The notes beneath the pieces are model-generated. The model ran no database searches, was not told the DNA's origin, and saw nothing but the letters and a program-made list of their open reading frames with translations. A program made the translations under genes and the position numbers. 64,000 bases of DNA, taken from contig CM077024.1 of NCBI GenBank assembly GCA_039090855.1, positions 61,403,594 to 61,467,593 of the forward strand. Reading direction: 5' to 3'. The DNA comes from Macrothele yani. Its lineage: Eukaryota; Arthropoda; Arachnida; Araneae; Macrothelidae. This document shows positions 32,216-43,305 of this stretch, piece by piece; positions within the stretch are counted from its first letter, which is position 1, and each line of letters begins with the position of its first letter.

Positions 32216-32689
32216 GAACATCACAGATGAACTTCCGTCTCTTTCAGCTGCATGCAGTCCTTCCTGTTTCAGGGTTCTTTTAGTAAAAAGACCAAACAAA
32301 TACTGCTTATTCACTGTTATATTCTATTTTAAGGTTGTAACGTAATTGTCTTTTTCGTGCAGAGATATTGTTGTTACGTTATGTCTAAACCATTAGATAA
32401 GAATACGATGCAATAGTTCCTAATTATGTTTTTACGGCCAGACGAATCATAAACAAAAGTGAACTTACGGGAATTTTTTCTTTATTCCAGCACTAAGTTA
32501 ATAGAACATCACACATGGCACTAAAGTTTGATTTCACATTTTACTTAACAATCAACGTCTATACACATTCACCCCCATATCCACACCAGCAACTGTTATC
32601 TCGTCTTTTTATCTATTGTTCTTATCTCATATATTCATACGTAATTTTCACTATGACCTCAAATGTTGCCAACCTCATTTTCGTTTGAC
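32216..32689. other. No feature recognised
   Basis: AT-rich spacer; nothing identified. Confidence 0.5.
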
Positions 32690-32795
32690 AGAGAAGATGT
32701 CACGTTAAGTTTGGAAGTATATGCAGAACAAACTCAAATTTACATATAGGAAAAGGAACTAAAAATGAAAGTTAATTTACAATATACGTCACAAG
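32690..32795 (+). repeat. Dispersed repeat R1, copy 2
   Basis: Shares acgttaag, acaaactcaaatttacatat, aaaaggaactaaaaatgaaa, gttaatttac and atatacgtcac with the copies at 23585 and 39235. Confidence 0.65.
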
Positions 32796-32895
32796 GTGTA
32801 TTATAGTTTCGCTGAACGTTTGGCTTGGCTTCATCAGAAGAATAAAGGTTTTCATGGAATCTGTGTGTCCTCACATGAGTGCTTGAGTGCTGATA
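32796..32895 (-). repeat. Repeat unit U1, inverted copy
   Basis: The reverse complement (caagcactcatgtgaggaca ... ttctgatgaagccaagccaa, then acgttcagcgaaac) is the same unit found twice in direct order at 33046-33319. It contains ctgatga, then gaaac 20 nt later. Confidence 0.7.
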
Positions 32896-33045
32896 TTTAA
32901 TTGGGGCAATTTGCCACTTTCATTTTCCTGGTGATGAATGCTGGGTTTCATCAGGAAAAATAGCGTATACTTATCATTAGGACAAATAGTAAATACTTAT
33001 CATTAGGGCAAATGACAAACTGCAAGAACCCAATATTAAATATCA

Positions 33046-33319
33046 CCACTCAAGCACTTATATCAGGTCAAACGGATTCTACGAAAATCCCTGATGAAGT
33101 CAAGCCAAACGCTCGACAAAATTACAGTGGACTTTAAAATAGAATATAATTGTGAATAAAACAATTACATTCTGTTTTTATTAGCACTCAAGCAGCCACA
33201 TCAGGACAAATGATTAAAAAAAAACTACTAGTCCTGATGAAGCCGAGCAAAACGTGCAAAGAAACTGTATTAGACCTTACAATAAAATATAATTGTGAAC
33301 AAGCATCGTTCGTTTTATC
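33046..33319 (+). repeat. Repeat unit U1, two tandem copies
   Basis: Units 33046-33184 and 33185-33319 share actcaagca, atcagg.caaa, cctgatgaag.c.agc.aaac and aaaatataattgtgaa. The second has a perfect 9-bp hairpin catcaggac/gtcctgatg. Inverted plus tandem copies of a short end-like unit are reminiscent of Penelope-like element termini, but no protein fragment is attached here. Confidence 0.65.
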
Positions 33320-33321
33320 TA

Positions 33322-34547
33322 CACCGAGTGACCACTTAATGATGGAAACTGCTCTCAAAAGTGGATGCGACCAGCTGACCACGTGATTTCCGAGATGGCG
33401 CGATTAGTCAACCGATATAGCATATATAATGTGTGAGTGGAGTAGGTAATAAAATTTCGAAGCGTGATGGGTAAACGGAAGGATTTATCAGACGTTAAGA
33501 ACGAACAGAAGGAAGTAGCTCTGAGAACGGGTGTCTCGATTTCCCGAACGGCTGAACTCGGGGCTTGTTCACGAGCCGCTGTAGTTGAAGTGTATCAGGA
33601 CTGCCGTGAAAATGGTCAAATAACGATCCGGAGGCTACACTGCACAGGTCAGCGAAAGGATGATGTCAGAGTGAACCCCGGATCCGACGTCTCGTACAGG
33701 CCAACAAACGCAGCACTGTTCAACAGTTGACTATCCAATACAACAGAGGTCAGCCTGGAACAGTATCTATTAAGACTATATGTGGCACGCTCGCACGTAT
33801 CAGCTATGACAGCAGACGACCCCGACAACATCCACTCCTAACCACGGTTCATCGGGGCAAAATACTCCTCTGGTGCAAAGATCATGCAAGTTAGACGTCG
33901 GATTACTGGGAAAAAAAGTGTGCTGGTCTGACAAGTCGTATTTTATACTCCACTTCGTGGATGGTCCTGTACGTATTTGGTGCAAACAATATGAGGCAAT
34001 CGATCCATTCTGCATGGTTTCCATAGTGAAAGCCGGTGGAAGCTGTTGTACGGTGTGGAGCATGTTTACCTGGCAGGAACTTGGACCTACCCCTGGTGCA
34101 TGTTGTTGTGACCGGTAAGACTGGTGCCCACTATAGTGAACCGATTCCCGACTCTGTACTCCCAGCAATGTAGCACTTTTTCCCGAATAGCAACGGTGTC
34201 TTCCAAGATGACAATAGGCCGAAACACGGGTCCAATGTTGTGCAAAAATGGTTTGAGGAACACAGTTCAGACTTCCATCATATCGACTGGCCTCCAAATT
34301 CCTCCGATATCAGTCCCATAGAGCACTTGTGGGACACTATAAAATGGTATATCAGGCGTTTGGTTACACCAATCACCTCCGTACCTGCATTGAAGGCCAC
34401 ATTACATGCAGCTTGGTTGGCCATACCTTCAAACTGCTTTCGGCATCTTTTTGAATCGATTTTACGTCGGATCGCTGCTATACTGAGGCTGAAAGGAGGG
34501 CCTACGAAGTATTAGGTAGGTGGTCATAATTTAGTTATCACTCAGTG
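33322..34547 (+). mobile_element. Tc1-like transposon, complete copy
   Basis: Left end caccgagtgaccacttaatg at 33322 and right end ...ttagttatcactcagtg at 34547 are imperfect inverted repeats, flanked by TA (33320-33321, 34548-34549). Length 1226 bp. Inserted at the end of the second U1 unit. Confidence 0.9.
33467..34515 (+). pseudogene. Tc1-like transposase, broken
   Basis: Starts MGKRKDLSDVKNEQKEVALR, then HTH VSISRTAELGACSRAAVVEV. The frame is lost near 33650-33870. Later pieces: KVCWSDKSYFILHFVDG (first Asp), AGGSCCTVWSMFTWQELGP, FQDDNRPKHG (second Asp), QKWFEEHSSDFHHIDW, SDISPIEHLWDTIK (third acidic residue) and ESILRRIAAILRLKGGPTKY with a stop. Catalytic residues survive in different frames; frameshifts inactivate it. 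Confidence 0.85.
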
Positions 34548-34549
34548 TA

Positions 34550-35225
34550 TATCACAAACACTGTAGTCAAAGAATTTTTAATACTCTCTTAGAACATGTT
34601 TGCCATATTCACTAGCTCTCATATTTAGCTCACCACTGCATTTTCTCATACTTGGACTGAAGCTTAGCACCTTGATGTGATGTCACATTTTGCTTAGAGC
34701 TCGTTAATCACCCCTGAATTAAGATTAATCGGCTGACAGCTCACCTCTGCTGGCATAGTTGGGTTTGGGCGTTCTCACAGAAATCTAGTCAAACGTAGCA
34801 AATTATATGGATCAGTGCCAGAACTCTAAACTCTAAACTCTGTCCCATTCTTAATTGTGGCAAAATAATCCGACATAACTCGGGAGGGTTGATATTTAAT
34901 AAGGGTTTTAGATTTTTTTCTTTGACCACACCACAAATCTAGAAGTCTAGACTGCAGACAAAAGCAGTGGCAGACCTAAGACCATCAATATGTAAGCCAA
35001 GGTGGTAGCCAGATTAGAAAGCCATTGGCTAAATTTTTGATCAGTTAGTCAAAACATTCACTCAAAAATTGAGATTCTATAATAAATTATTTCAAGTTCG
35101 TATGCCATGTTTACCTTAAACATAACTACAACATGAATACCAACTTCAAAAAAGACAAAAAAATTTGTCTAATAATTACGGTACGTTTCCATGAGGCAAT
35201 GAAGTAAACAGAAAGTGTTTAACAA
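34550..35225. other. No feature recognised
   Basis: AT-rich spacer with a small duplication of ctctaaa near 34830. Nothing else was noticed. Confidence 0.5.
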
Positions 35226-35227
35226 AC

Positions 35228-35335
35228 ATTTTCAAGTTTTGGAAATTTTCAAGTTTTTGGATATTATCTGACTTACCACCAGTGTCATATTTACACTAAA
35301 AGATGGATTGTCATCTTCCAAATTTGTATTACATA
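35228..35335 (+). repeat. SINE-c body, head-less copy
   Basis: aagtttttggatattatctg, acttaccaccagtgtcatat, ttacac.aaaa.atggattg and cttc.aaatttgt match the body at 35575-35665. The tRNA-like head is absent. Confidence 0.7.
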
Positions 35336-35496
35336 GTGCAATCCCGTATTTAATTCATGATTTATCTGCTCCTCCGGGCAATCACGGGATTAAGATTCTT
35401 AACCTCCAGATTCGCTAAACATGAATGCCAGTTGCTTCGGCAAGCGAATCCTGTGATGGTTATATTCAGATTAATTGGAAACTAAAGACTTCGTCA

Positions 35497-35665
35497 TTCT
35501 GGGTGGTGTAGTGGTTAGCATACCCGGGCGCTATCTGGCAGACGCGGTTTCTATTCCCGCTCCAGGACGAAGAAATTTTGAAGTTTTCGGATATTATCTG
35601 ACTTACCATCCTTGTCATATTTACACCAAAAAACGGATTGCATTCTTCAAAATTTGTGTTTAACA
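35497..35665 (+). repeat. tRNA-headed repeat, SINE-c with head
   Basis: Head: gggtggtgtagtggttagca (A box) and ggtttctattcccgctcc (weakened B box). Body: agttttcggatattatctga, cttgtcatatttacac and aaacggattgcattcttcaa. The body recurs at 35228-35335, so this is a repeat and not a tRNA gene. Confidence 0.75.
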
Positions 35666-36610
35666 AAGGATGAAATGTAAAAGTTTTTAATATGTGGTCT
35701 TTCAATATTAAGAATAATGTTTCTCAATATTATTTGTTTCAGCGCATTTTTTGTGGTTATCTGATTAATTTAAATTCATGCTTTCAAATATAAGGATGAT
35801 CATGACTGCCCTGGGAAACATTCCTCATAGGAATTCCCATTATGTTGGTTCTGTGAAGAGAAACTTTTGAAAAGAAGATTGTTATGTGAAACAGCGAAAA
35901 CTTTTGTTGGAGTAAACTGACAAGGGAAGGTAGGATGCCTTGAATAAAATTGGTGAATGAAACCAGAATGCCCAGAAGGGGATGCTCAGTCTGGCCTCAC
36001 CTGCAAAAAACTGGGTGCCAAGATCATATGGTGTACAAGATATAGACACATTTTTGTATATTATGGAAAATCACAATGTGCAAGTACAAAGAATTTGAAA
36101 CAAACGTTGGAAAAATATTTTGTCATCTTACCTGCTTTCAAAATATTTAGTTTACTTCAGGGCATAACTAGGAAACCCAATGCATCAATCACTGACACAC
36201 GTGAAGTTCGTCAATAAGTGTATGTGATAAACAGTACGCGTTTGTACATTGTGCGCATCACATGAAGCTCAATTCCTCACAAATGCTACAGGAATTATTC
36301 ACATCTGCATCGAAACGGTACTGAATTGGAGTTTGACCTTCTTCTGGTTCTTCAGACAAGTATCCTGCTTTGTAAAAGGCAAGCTGAATAAGGTCTTTGA
36401 AGAGTGGGACAGTAAACTGAAAATGAGTTAGAGCTTGTAGTCGGAGGAAATTGTCTCTTTGCCATATGTTGAACTGGTGACCTAGCCAAAGGACTCTGTC
36501 AGTAACGTGCTTTACAAAGTTTTCGTAGGGGCGAAAGAAATACACATCGAGGGGCTGGATCATTCCAGTACATTTGGTGGAATGTTTTCCACTTCCAATG
36601 TTTTACCTTC

Positions 36611-36641
36611 TAGAACCTTTATCTTATTGATAAAGGTTCTA
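36611..36641. repeat. Perfect 13-bp hairpin
   Basis: Arms tagaacctttatc (36611-36623) and the exact complement (36629-36641) around ttatt. It is followed by atgttgaactggtgacctat, a copy of sequence at about 36469-36489. Confidence 0.92.
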
Positions 36642-36657
36642 TGTTGAACTGGTGACC

Positions 36658-36743
36658 TATTTGCTGTTATGTAGGCATAGATTGTCTGGATGACCTTCCA
36701 AACAAGGTCATCCAGACAATTTATGCCTACATAACAGCAAATA
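36658..36743. repeat. 40-bp near-perfect inverted repeat with 6-nt spacer
   Basis: Arms 36658-36697 and 36704-36743 pair at 39 of 40 positions around ccaaac. The right arm belongs to the transposase remnant (antisense); the left arm is a fold-back copy replacing the expected continuation of the gene. Confidence 0.95.
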
Positions 36744-37978
36744 TGAAAGCGAATATAAAATGACTGCCATTGTTATGATCGGCATTATCAAATATGAATG
36801 GGTTGTACATGATAGTGACTCAACAGCAGCAAACACATGTTTGGCTCCTTTCTCTCGAAGAGTATGATGACAGTGAAACTCTTTGTCAAATCTAATTTGA
36901 ACTGTGTTCATAAGCATACTAGGTATCATTTGGCTGTCATTGTACTTGGTGCAAACTTTCTACACAAATTCGTCAGCTGTACGCTTCAATGTTTCATCTT
37001 GCCCCACGTATTTGTTACTAACTTTGGGTGTGATCGATTGCCCGCCAATTCTGTAATGTTCCTTGAATTTCATGACCCACCACTTTGAGGCTTTAAAATG
37101 CATATGTGTATCAATATCTTCCTTTGAATTATAGCATTCCTTTCTACAAGAGAGTCTAAAGCTCTTTTAACACTTTCATTTATTTTGGACATTGATTCTG
37201 TTTTTTTGCAACAACCATTTCATTAATCTAGCCTGATAATTGTACTGGATTTGTAGACTTCTAATCCGCGTGTAGTTTTTCTGAACAGTGGAAAATGATC
37301 TCTCGTTTTTGCTTGTTGCTGTCCCCCTCCTTTTTCCAATAGTTGTAAGCTTTCTGTTAATAATCGTTCTCAATAGTTACTTTCGGGCGTTTCTGTGGTG
37401 AAGGTACGTATGTTGACGTTGAACTGCCCTCCGTTGATTGGGATTCCTGTAAAAAAATAATTTCCTTCATCAACGTGTTCATCTTCGAAGTCATTTTGCT
37501 CATTTTCTGGATGAAGGCAGGTATTTCAATGTAACCAAGTGTCCACTTCATGTACTACTACTTCCTCTAGTAGAAAATGTTTAATTCTCTGTGCAGTTAG
37601 TTTTTGCTTCTTTCTTGGTGCATTGACCCGTGAATTCACGAAACTCTTGCAAAAGCAAGTGCACTACAGCTCTTGGATTAATTGGTCTCATCTACAATGA
37701 TTAAAAAGCAGATTATTGAGTTCATACCAAAAGGTGCTCTACGCTAGTTGCATGAATAACACTATGTAGGTTGCAATATAAAAGAAACTTATGGTTCCGT
37801 CATACAAATTCGGCTAAAAAGAAGATATTTTGTTTATAGAATAGCACAGATATATGTGTCTACATCTTGGACACCATATGATCTTGGCACCCAGTTTCTC
37901 CCAGGTGAGGCCAGAGTGAGGACCCTCTTCGAGGCATTCTGGTTTCATTCACCAATTTCATTCAAGGCATCCTACCTT

Positions 37979-38860
37979 TAATTGTGAGGCTCTGTGTTTC
38001 CGGTATTACTGAAAGAAGAGATATAGATTAGAGTTCTTTTAAAGGGAGTTGGAAGATAGGAATGAGAAAAGAACTAACGTTTCAATTTAAAAGTACCAGA
38101 TAATATTTTCGTGGGATGGGTGCATATCGCGCACACTGGTTACAAAGGTATCGGTCTTTCAGCCAGCGGATGCAGACAGAAGTTACGTAGATCTAGTATT
38201 CATGTTTCATCACATATTGCTTCTCTGCCAGTACTCATTCCTTATGAAACACAAGGTTTCAATTAAGTTTGAGGATTAAATTACGTTTCGTTGTTGTTCT
38301 TCTACACTGCATATCCCTAACGTCATTAATACAAAAGGAAATAGCCAGATATCTTGCCAGCTGCATTTCTGGTTCTTCAGTATTTCGTATCAGCAGTATT
38401 TTGTGAGCTGGGAAATACATTTTTACCTCTGGCTCTGCAAAAGATGATCTGTAATGTTCTTTATAATTTGCATGTGCGTATGTACCTTACTGAACACTTC
38501 ATGCAATCAGGTCTTCTTAAGTATTTCACTTTAAGTGCAACAGGAGTCAGTCCAAATAAATGGTTACTTACAGATCTTTTCCTTTGTTCTGTCAGCACCT
38601 CATGAATACTGTTCATGTCGGTATTAACACTTCAGAACTAATCACAATGATATTAACACTGCAGAACTAATTAGCATACGTTAGTAGGGGCAGAACACTT
38701 TTAACTTCAGACGTTAAGTATGTAACAGCACTCAACACGCAGCCTCAAATAGACACAATTTCAAGTAAATCGCGCAGCTGCCACGATACTAGCATCACAC
38801 CACCATCCCACACTTTTTGGCTGCTGCTCCAACATTATACCTCTTCTAGTTCTTTTCACC
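37979..38860. other. No feature recognised
   Basis: No coding domain or repeat noticed. The open frame at 38354-38605 is unassigned. Confidence 0.5.
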
Positions 38861-38861
38861 A

Positions 38862-39190
38862 CCGGTATAGCGCAGTTGGTTAAGTCGCTATGCACTGTGT
38901 GGGAGGCAGAGGTTTCTGGCAGGTGTACGAATCCCGGTCCTGCCGACCGTCTATTGTGCGGTTTTTTCAGGATTTTCCGCAGGCTCTCTGTGGTTTGGGA
39001 CGCGAATTCGTAGGTTGTTTCCTGTGAAGTTGGTCCCGGACGCATTTTGTCCCTTCTCCGTCTGCAGCAGAGGAATGGTAAGCCGGCTGCTTTAATTTGC
39101 CATTAACCTTCAGGGGCTCATAGTCGTCTTTGCGAAACTCAAACCACCATAGAGGGACGAAATACATGGATATATGGATGGAGTTTTTAT
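38862..39190 (+). repeat. tRNA-derived SINE, SINE-d
   Basis: Head: ccggtatagcgcagttggtt (A box) and gtgtacgaatcccggtcc (B box). A long body follows (ttttcaggattttccgcagg, tgccattaaccttcagggg). Ends near a gga/tat-rich stretch (acatggatatatggatgg). The split head and long non-tRNA body point to a SINE. No second copy in the window. Confidence 0.7.
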
Positions 39191-39234
39191 CGGTCACATG
39201 CATGCGTCATGTGTTCTGACCTCAGAAGAGTTGC

Positions 39235-39352
39235 CAACGTCATTCCGTGAGAGCGAAGTTGTAAGGTTGAAAAACGCTAAAAGAGAACAAACTCAAATGT
39301 GCATAGAAAAAGTAACTAAAAATGAAAGTTAAATTAGAGTATACGTCACACA
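39235..39352 (+). repeat. Dispersed repeat R1, copy 3
   Basis: Contains agagaacaaactcaaatgtg, aactaaaaatgaaagttaaa and ttagagtatacgtcac. The last block also resembles the right end of the unknown insert at 61367-62133 (ctagagtatac). Confidence 0.65.
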
Positions 39353-40946
39353 GCAGATAGTGATTTTTGATGGCAAAGTCATCACTAAGTTAACGTTGAT
39401 GTCCACATGCAAAATAATAGATAAAATCCAGTGCTTCATGTCAACTGCCTCTCACTGAAACAAAATGGATCCAAGGGAAATTTCGTGCACTAAGCCACAT
39501 CAGCGGCCTGTGATATTTGTGATTTCTTGAAACTGAAATCCCGGTAATGTACTTATACCATTGGAACAATATAATAATAGAATATAATTTACTGTCTTCC
39601 ACAAATACGTTTTCTTTCCTTTTAGTCGAAATTAATTGACAATAGAGCAAAGCAAAACGATACTGCACTAGTTAGATATATTTCAGCTGTCTGGTTACAA
39701 ACATTTTTGCTCGTCGCTGATATTAATTCATCCAGAGTTTTTTAATTAAGTTTTGTGACATTTGGGAATAGGAATTAATTTTGTTCTAGGAAGAAAAATG
39801 TCTTGAAATCAACAGGCGTTGTGAATGTTTACTTAGCGCATGCTATTATGTCCGTTGGCATTGCAAAGCAAATTTTACCGCGAATTCCGTTCTGCCTAGA
39901 AAGCGAGTACGTATGTGACAGGTAAACATTGAAGCTCTTCAGAATATGCCTCCCTAAATAGCAACTGGAATGTTTAAGGCCTTCTGCAGTACTTTTCCCG
40001 ATAGTATCTCAAAATTTTATGCACACTAGCTGCCCCTAATTAGCATTCATGATGAATAACGACAGCTGAAGGCGAAGGTTTCCACGAACATGCCCAACTC
40101 AGAGTCATTTCTGGTTGCACACTTCCACGATTTCACTTGCCAACAAAGAGCAGTCACACTTAGTTCACTCGTGCGTTTGGGTTGGAGGTACTCTTGAAAT
40201 GCGATTTCTGAAACATGTGCCTCGAAACTTTAGTACAGATAATTTCGAATAATAGTCTCAGCATACGGACATTTACACCTCGGAATTCCATTCGAAATCT
40301 TCTTATAAAATATACTCTATGCTGATTTTCTGGAAAATATAATTTCCGTCTTCTGCTAACGCAAGTTTAGGAACCGAGGAAACCAAAAAGTGCATTGATC
40401 CAAATTTGTTAAAGGACGTACAGAAAGAAAATCAACAAATCTTTATCAGCGTATAATTTTTCTTTTTATGCTTTGAGTTGTTATAAGCACACCAGAATTC
40501 AAATGAGTGAGTTCCCAATCGTAACTCGTTCTAAGATTCATAAGCCTCATGTAACACATTTAAGGAATACCTATACATGGTAAAATTCTCATCATAGTAT
40601 TCGTAATCTCAGAATTTTTGAATACACGCAACTTACATTTGGTGTTTATTTTAGCCCTTTTTAATACATACATCATGGATAACCATCTTTTTCATTACAA
40701 ATTTCCTCCACCAATAATAAATAATTTTATATCAGTAAATGCGTTTCGCATATTTATCCTTGAAATCAAAATTAACTTACCAAATTGTGCTCAGCTACAA
40801 CTGCTCAGTAAGACATACCAAGTATTTTTCAACCTTCTTCTTCTGATGTACCATTTCTCGTGTTCTAATCATTAAGTTCCACCAATATCAAAAATTCCAA
40901 GGGCTATCAGTCCAGTATAGTTTTTAAACTATATTACTGTTTTAAA
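39353..40946. other. No feature recognised
   Basis: About 1.6 kb of AT-rich DNA with no coding signal, element ends or internal repeats noticed. Confidence 0.5.
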
Positions 40947-40954
40947 GTCTAACC

Positions 40955-41476
40955 CATAAAGGAAGTATCTATAGAGTGGAAACAGACATAGGAGCCCATA
41001 GAAATTCCTCACATAGAAAATGGCGCCCCCACGGACCTAAAACAGAAGCAAACTGTGACGTGACCCCGTGACGTCGGCAATAGTTGCCACGGCAACCCAG
41101 CGCTCGGAGATTATCACATGAACAACAGACACGTAAAAACCCAAAAGTTATGAATTCTGTAAGGAAAAGTATACGATCAGTAAGTAATAAGCAAAATAAT
41201 ATCACTTATTAGAACGCTAGAGGAATTGAAAACCAAAAAGAATCTTAAAAGTAATAAAGTATTGCGTGTATTGTCTTAAACACTGCCGGATAGCAAGTCA
41301 AAGTAAAAACATTCGTTCGGACAAAAATCACGTGGTTCTTGGGTGTTCCCTGGGAAACCAGCTGTCAATCAACTGTAGTTCTGTTTTAGGTGGCTGGTGC
41401 GCTGCAGTCGACTTCATGACGTCATGAGTTTCAGCTTTATACAGCCAGTGTCTTCTCTATATATCCTTCCTTTATG
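40955..41476. mobile_element. Non-autonomous TIR element, family M1, copy 1
   Basis: 522 bp bounded by inverted ends cataaaggaag.at.tatagag (about 23 bp) and flanked by a perfect 8-bp duplication gtctaacc (40947-40954, 41477-41484). No transposase. Inside: a block gtggaaacagacataggagc near the left end and a palindromic tcatgacgtcatga near the right. Copy 2 is at 44857. Eight-bp duplications occur in the hAT and P superfamilies among others; the end sequence does not decide between them. Confidence 0.93.
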
Positions 41477-41484
41477 GTCTAACC

Positions 41485-42754
41485 CATCTTCCTCTTCTGG
41501 CGCCCACGAGTACCACTGTACAACACTTCACGCTCCACCGGTTGAAAAACGTTGGACTAATCCATATTCAAGGGCATAAAAGTTTTTATTTCTCATAAAA
41601 AAAGAAGAAGTGTTGATTCCTTTTCATCCAGAAAGAACATTTCTTCATATATTATTAGCCATATTTTCCCCTGCGCACCACTTTTTAAATGTTTTCTTTT
41701 TTACAAATCAAAAACACAAATTCTCCAAAACTTTTATCAAAAGGTAAGCTCTCTTTCGGGAAGAAAAAATTGCACCGTCAGAAAAATCATGACTGTTGAA
41801 ACTGCTGCAATACATAAATCCGTTCAGAATCATCAACCCCCACTATATAAACCACCTACCAAGAGAGAAATATTATATCTTTTTCAGCTACTCGAAATTA
41901 AAACTTCACACAACTGAATCGAAATTTTTAGTCAATCAAAATGTCAAAGGACTCAATAAATTCATAAATTTAATTCGCAATTTTGTAAAGCAAACATTAC
42001 TTCCACTTGTGATGAAAAATACTGTAGATCCATCTAAATCAGGAATGGACCCCCATGACAGTTTTCCTTCATAGCTATTGGAGTGCTTAAGTAACTCTTA
42101 AGACTATGGGTAAGCAGCCGTCCATGATTTGGAGCTGCTGATTCCAGGAGGAAGGCAGAGCCATTGGACAAGAGCTCCACACTTGCCTCATCCAACTCTC
42201 GAGCTGTGTCCAATTTTGGACAAATGGTCATCATGTGTGAGCGCGTCAGACCACTCGACAACAGGGGAGGCTTCTTCACAGCTGATGAAATGCGTTAATT
42301 ACATCTCTCACCAGGTGCGGAAGTCTGGATAAAGTTTCATTCTCCTGGTATGTTTTCCTGCAAAACCTTTCGTCCCAGCATTAACAAATGGGGCAGATTC
42401 CTTCGTTCGTGGGCCACTGTGCCGTCCAGTTTGGGGAGTCCGGAAGAAACGGCGGTTTTGTATGGGACAGTTCCAAAGCAAAAATATGCATATTTTCTGC
42501 GGGGTAGTTTTCCTGTGGTGTGGACGACTGAAAGTCCGTACTGTGGGGAATCAAACGAGGCGTAAAGCTCACGTCGCGACCCATGCTTTTAACTTGTACC
42601 GCGAACAACTGCAATGACTGAAAAGCTTTAAATATTGGCTCTATTGTGACATTACTAGAAACAGGGGTTTCAATCTGCTGAAGTAGTCCGAAACATTAAC
42701 GAAGTTGAAGGCCTGGTGGTTATACGGACCGCCAAACATGTTTCAAGAAATTTA
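41485..42754. other. Unassigned; two minus-strand open stretches
   Basis: Minus-strand open stretches at 42381-42614 and 42034-42279 read like degraded coding sequence (PNWTAQWPTNEGICPIC; LPHL-type residues; SGLTRSHMMTICPKLDTA). They may belong to one broken frame, but I recognise no family. Low confidence that this is a gene relic. Confidence 0.3.
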
Positions 42755-43305
42755 CAGCTGGTGACTTGAGCTTGATAAGAAAGGAAGTTTCGATTAGGCC
42801 ATCTGGTGTTGATTCGGACTCCCTGCAAGCGGCTATGAAATGCAAACCACGAAGAAGCACTCGTAAATTGTCAGAAGAACTGGGTTACTAAATCAACCAT
42901 CATTGAGCATCTGCACAAGATCGTAAAAGTTTACAGAGAAGGCCGTGAGGTACCTCATGAGCTCATCGCAGTTAAAGCTCAAAGGCGTGTCGAGACATGT
43001 AAGGAACTGCTCAGAAATATATGCAATATCCAATGTATCAAAAGAATAGTTACTGGGAATGAAAAACAGGTATATCTGTGGAATCCGGATTCTTCACAAC
43101 CGTGGTTGAACAGAGGTGGCGAATTTTCTCCATGGTAAGTAGTTGACTACTTTCGACAATGTCCAACACGAGGACGAAGAGTTCTTTGCCTTTAAACCGA
43201 AAGCTTAGTACCGTGCAGGAATTGAACAAAAAGCAAACAGATGGCTTCAAACTATTGAACGCGATGGCACGTACTTTGAAGTTTTGCTTGGATTTTTCTG
43301 AGGCC
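42755..43305 (+). pseudogene. Mariner transposase relic with internal deletion
   Basis: Plus-strand pieces in changing frames: SGVDSDSLQAAMKCKPRRST and RKLSEELG (HTH), VPHELIAVKAQRRVETCKEL, RIVTGNEKQVYLWN (first catalytic Asp changed to Asn), PWLNRGGEFSPW. Sequence then jumps to FFAFKPKA.YRAGIEQKANRW and TIERDGTYFEV, the C-terminus. The second and third catalytic regions are deleted. Same family as the relic at 28640-28890. Confidence 0.75.

Larger units (their letters stand above)
36258..37551 (-). pseudogene. DDE-type transposase (CENP-B/pogo-like layout), broken
   Basis: In order from the N-terminus: KMSKMTSKMNTLMKEIIF and a charged region; NYQARLMKWLLQKN; MHFKASKWWVMKFKEHYRIG with SITPKVSNKYV, like the DNA-binding half of CENP-B-type proteins; TADEFV. 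Next comes RTL-like HTLREKGAKHVFAAVESLSC and TTHSYLIMP. Finally MIQPLDVYFFRPYENFVKHV, LWLGHQFNIWQRDNFLRLQA and FYKAGYL. The QPLDVYFFR block resembles the QPLD motif near the last catalytic residue of DDE_1 enzymes. The middle is missing or rearranged. Superfamily placement is tentative. Confidence 0.6.
35927..37978 (-). mobile_element. DNA transposon with about 130-bp inverted ends, DDE transposase remnant
   Basis: Left end aaggtaggatgccttgaata (35927) and right end ...ttcaaggcatcctacctt (37978) are inverted. Similarity extends inward about 130 bp, including gaatgaaaccagaatgcc and gggtgccaagatcatatggt. The interior holds minus-strand fragments of a DDE-type transposase. Length about 2.05 kb. 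Target duplication is not clear. The interior is scarred by two hairpins at 36.6-36.75 kb. Confidence 0.8.

Noticed and set aside
33185..33265. Certain hammerhead ribozyme
   Set aside because: The core strings are present but the connecting stem is not convincing by eye; kept only as a lead in the findings.
35503..35572. Possible tRNA gene (gtagtggttagcat)
   Set aside because: B box is degraded and the downstream body is repeated at 35228-35335, so it is a SINE head.
42034..42614. Host gene exon on the minus strand
   Set aside because: Two open stretches look faintly coding, but I recognise no family and see no splice or promoter support.
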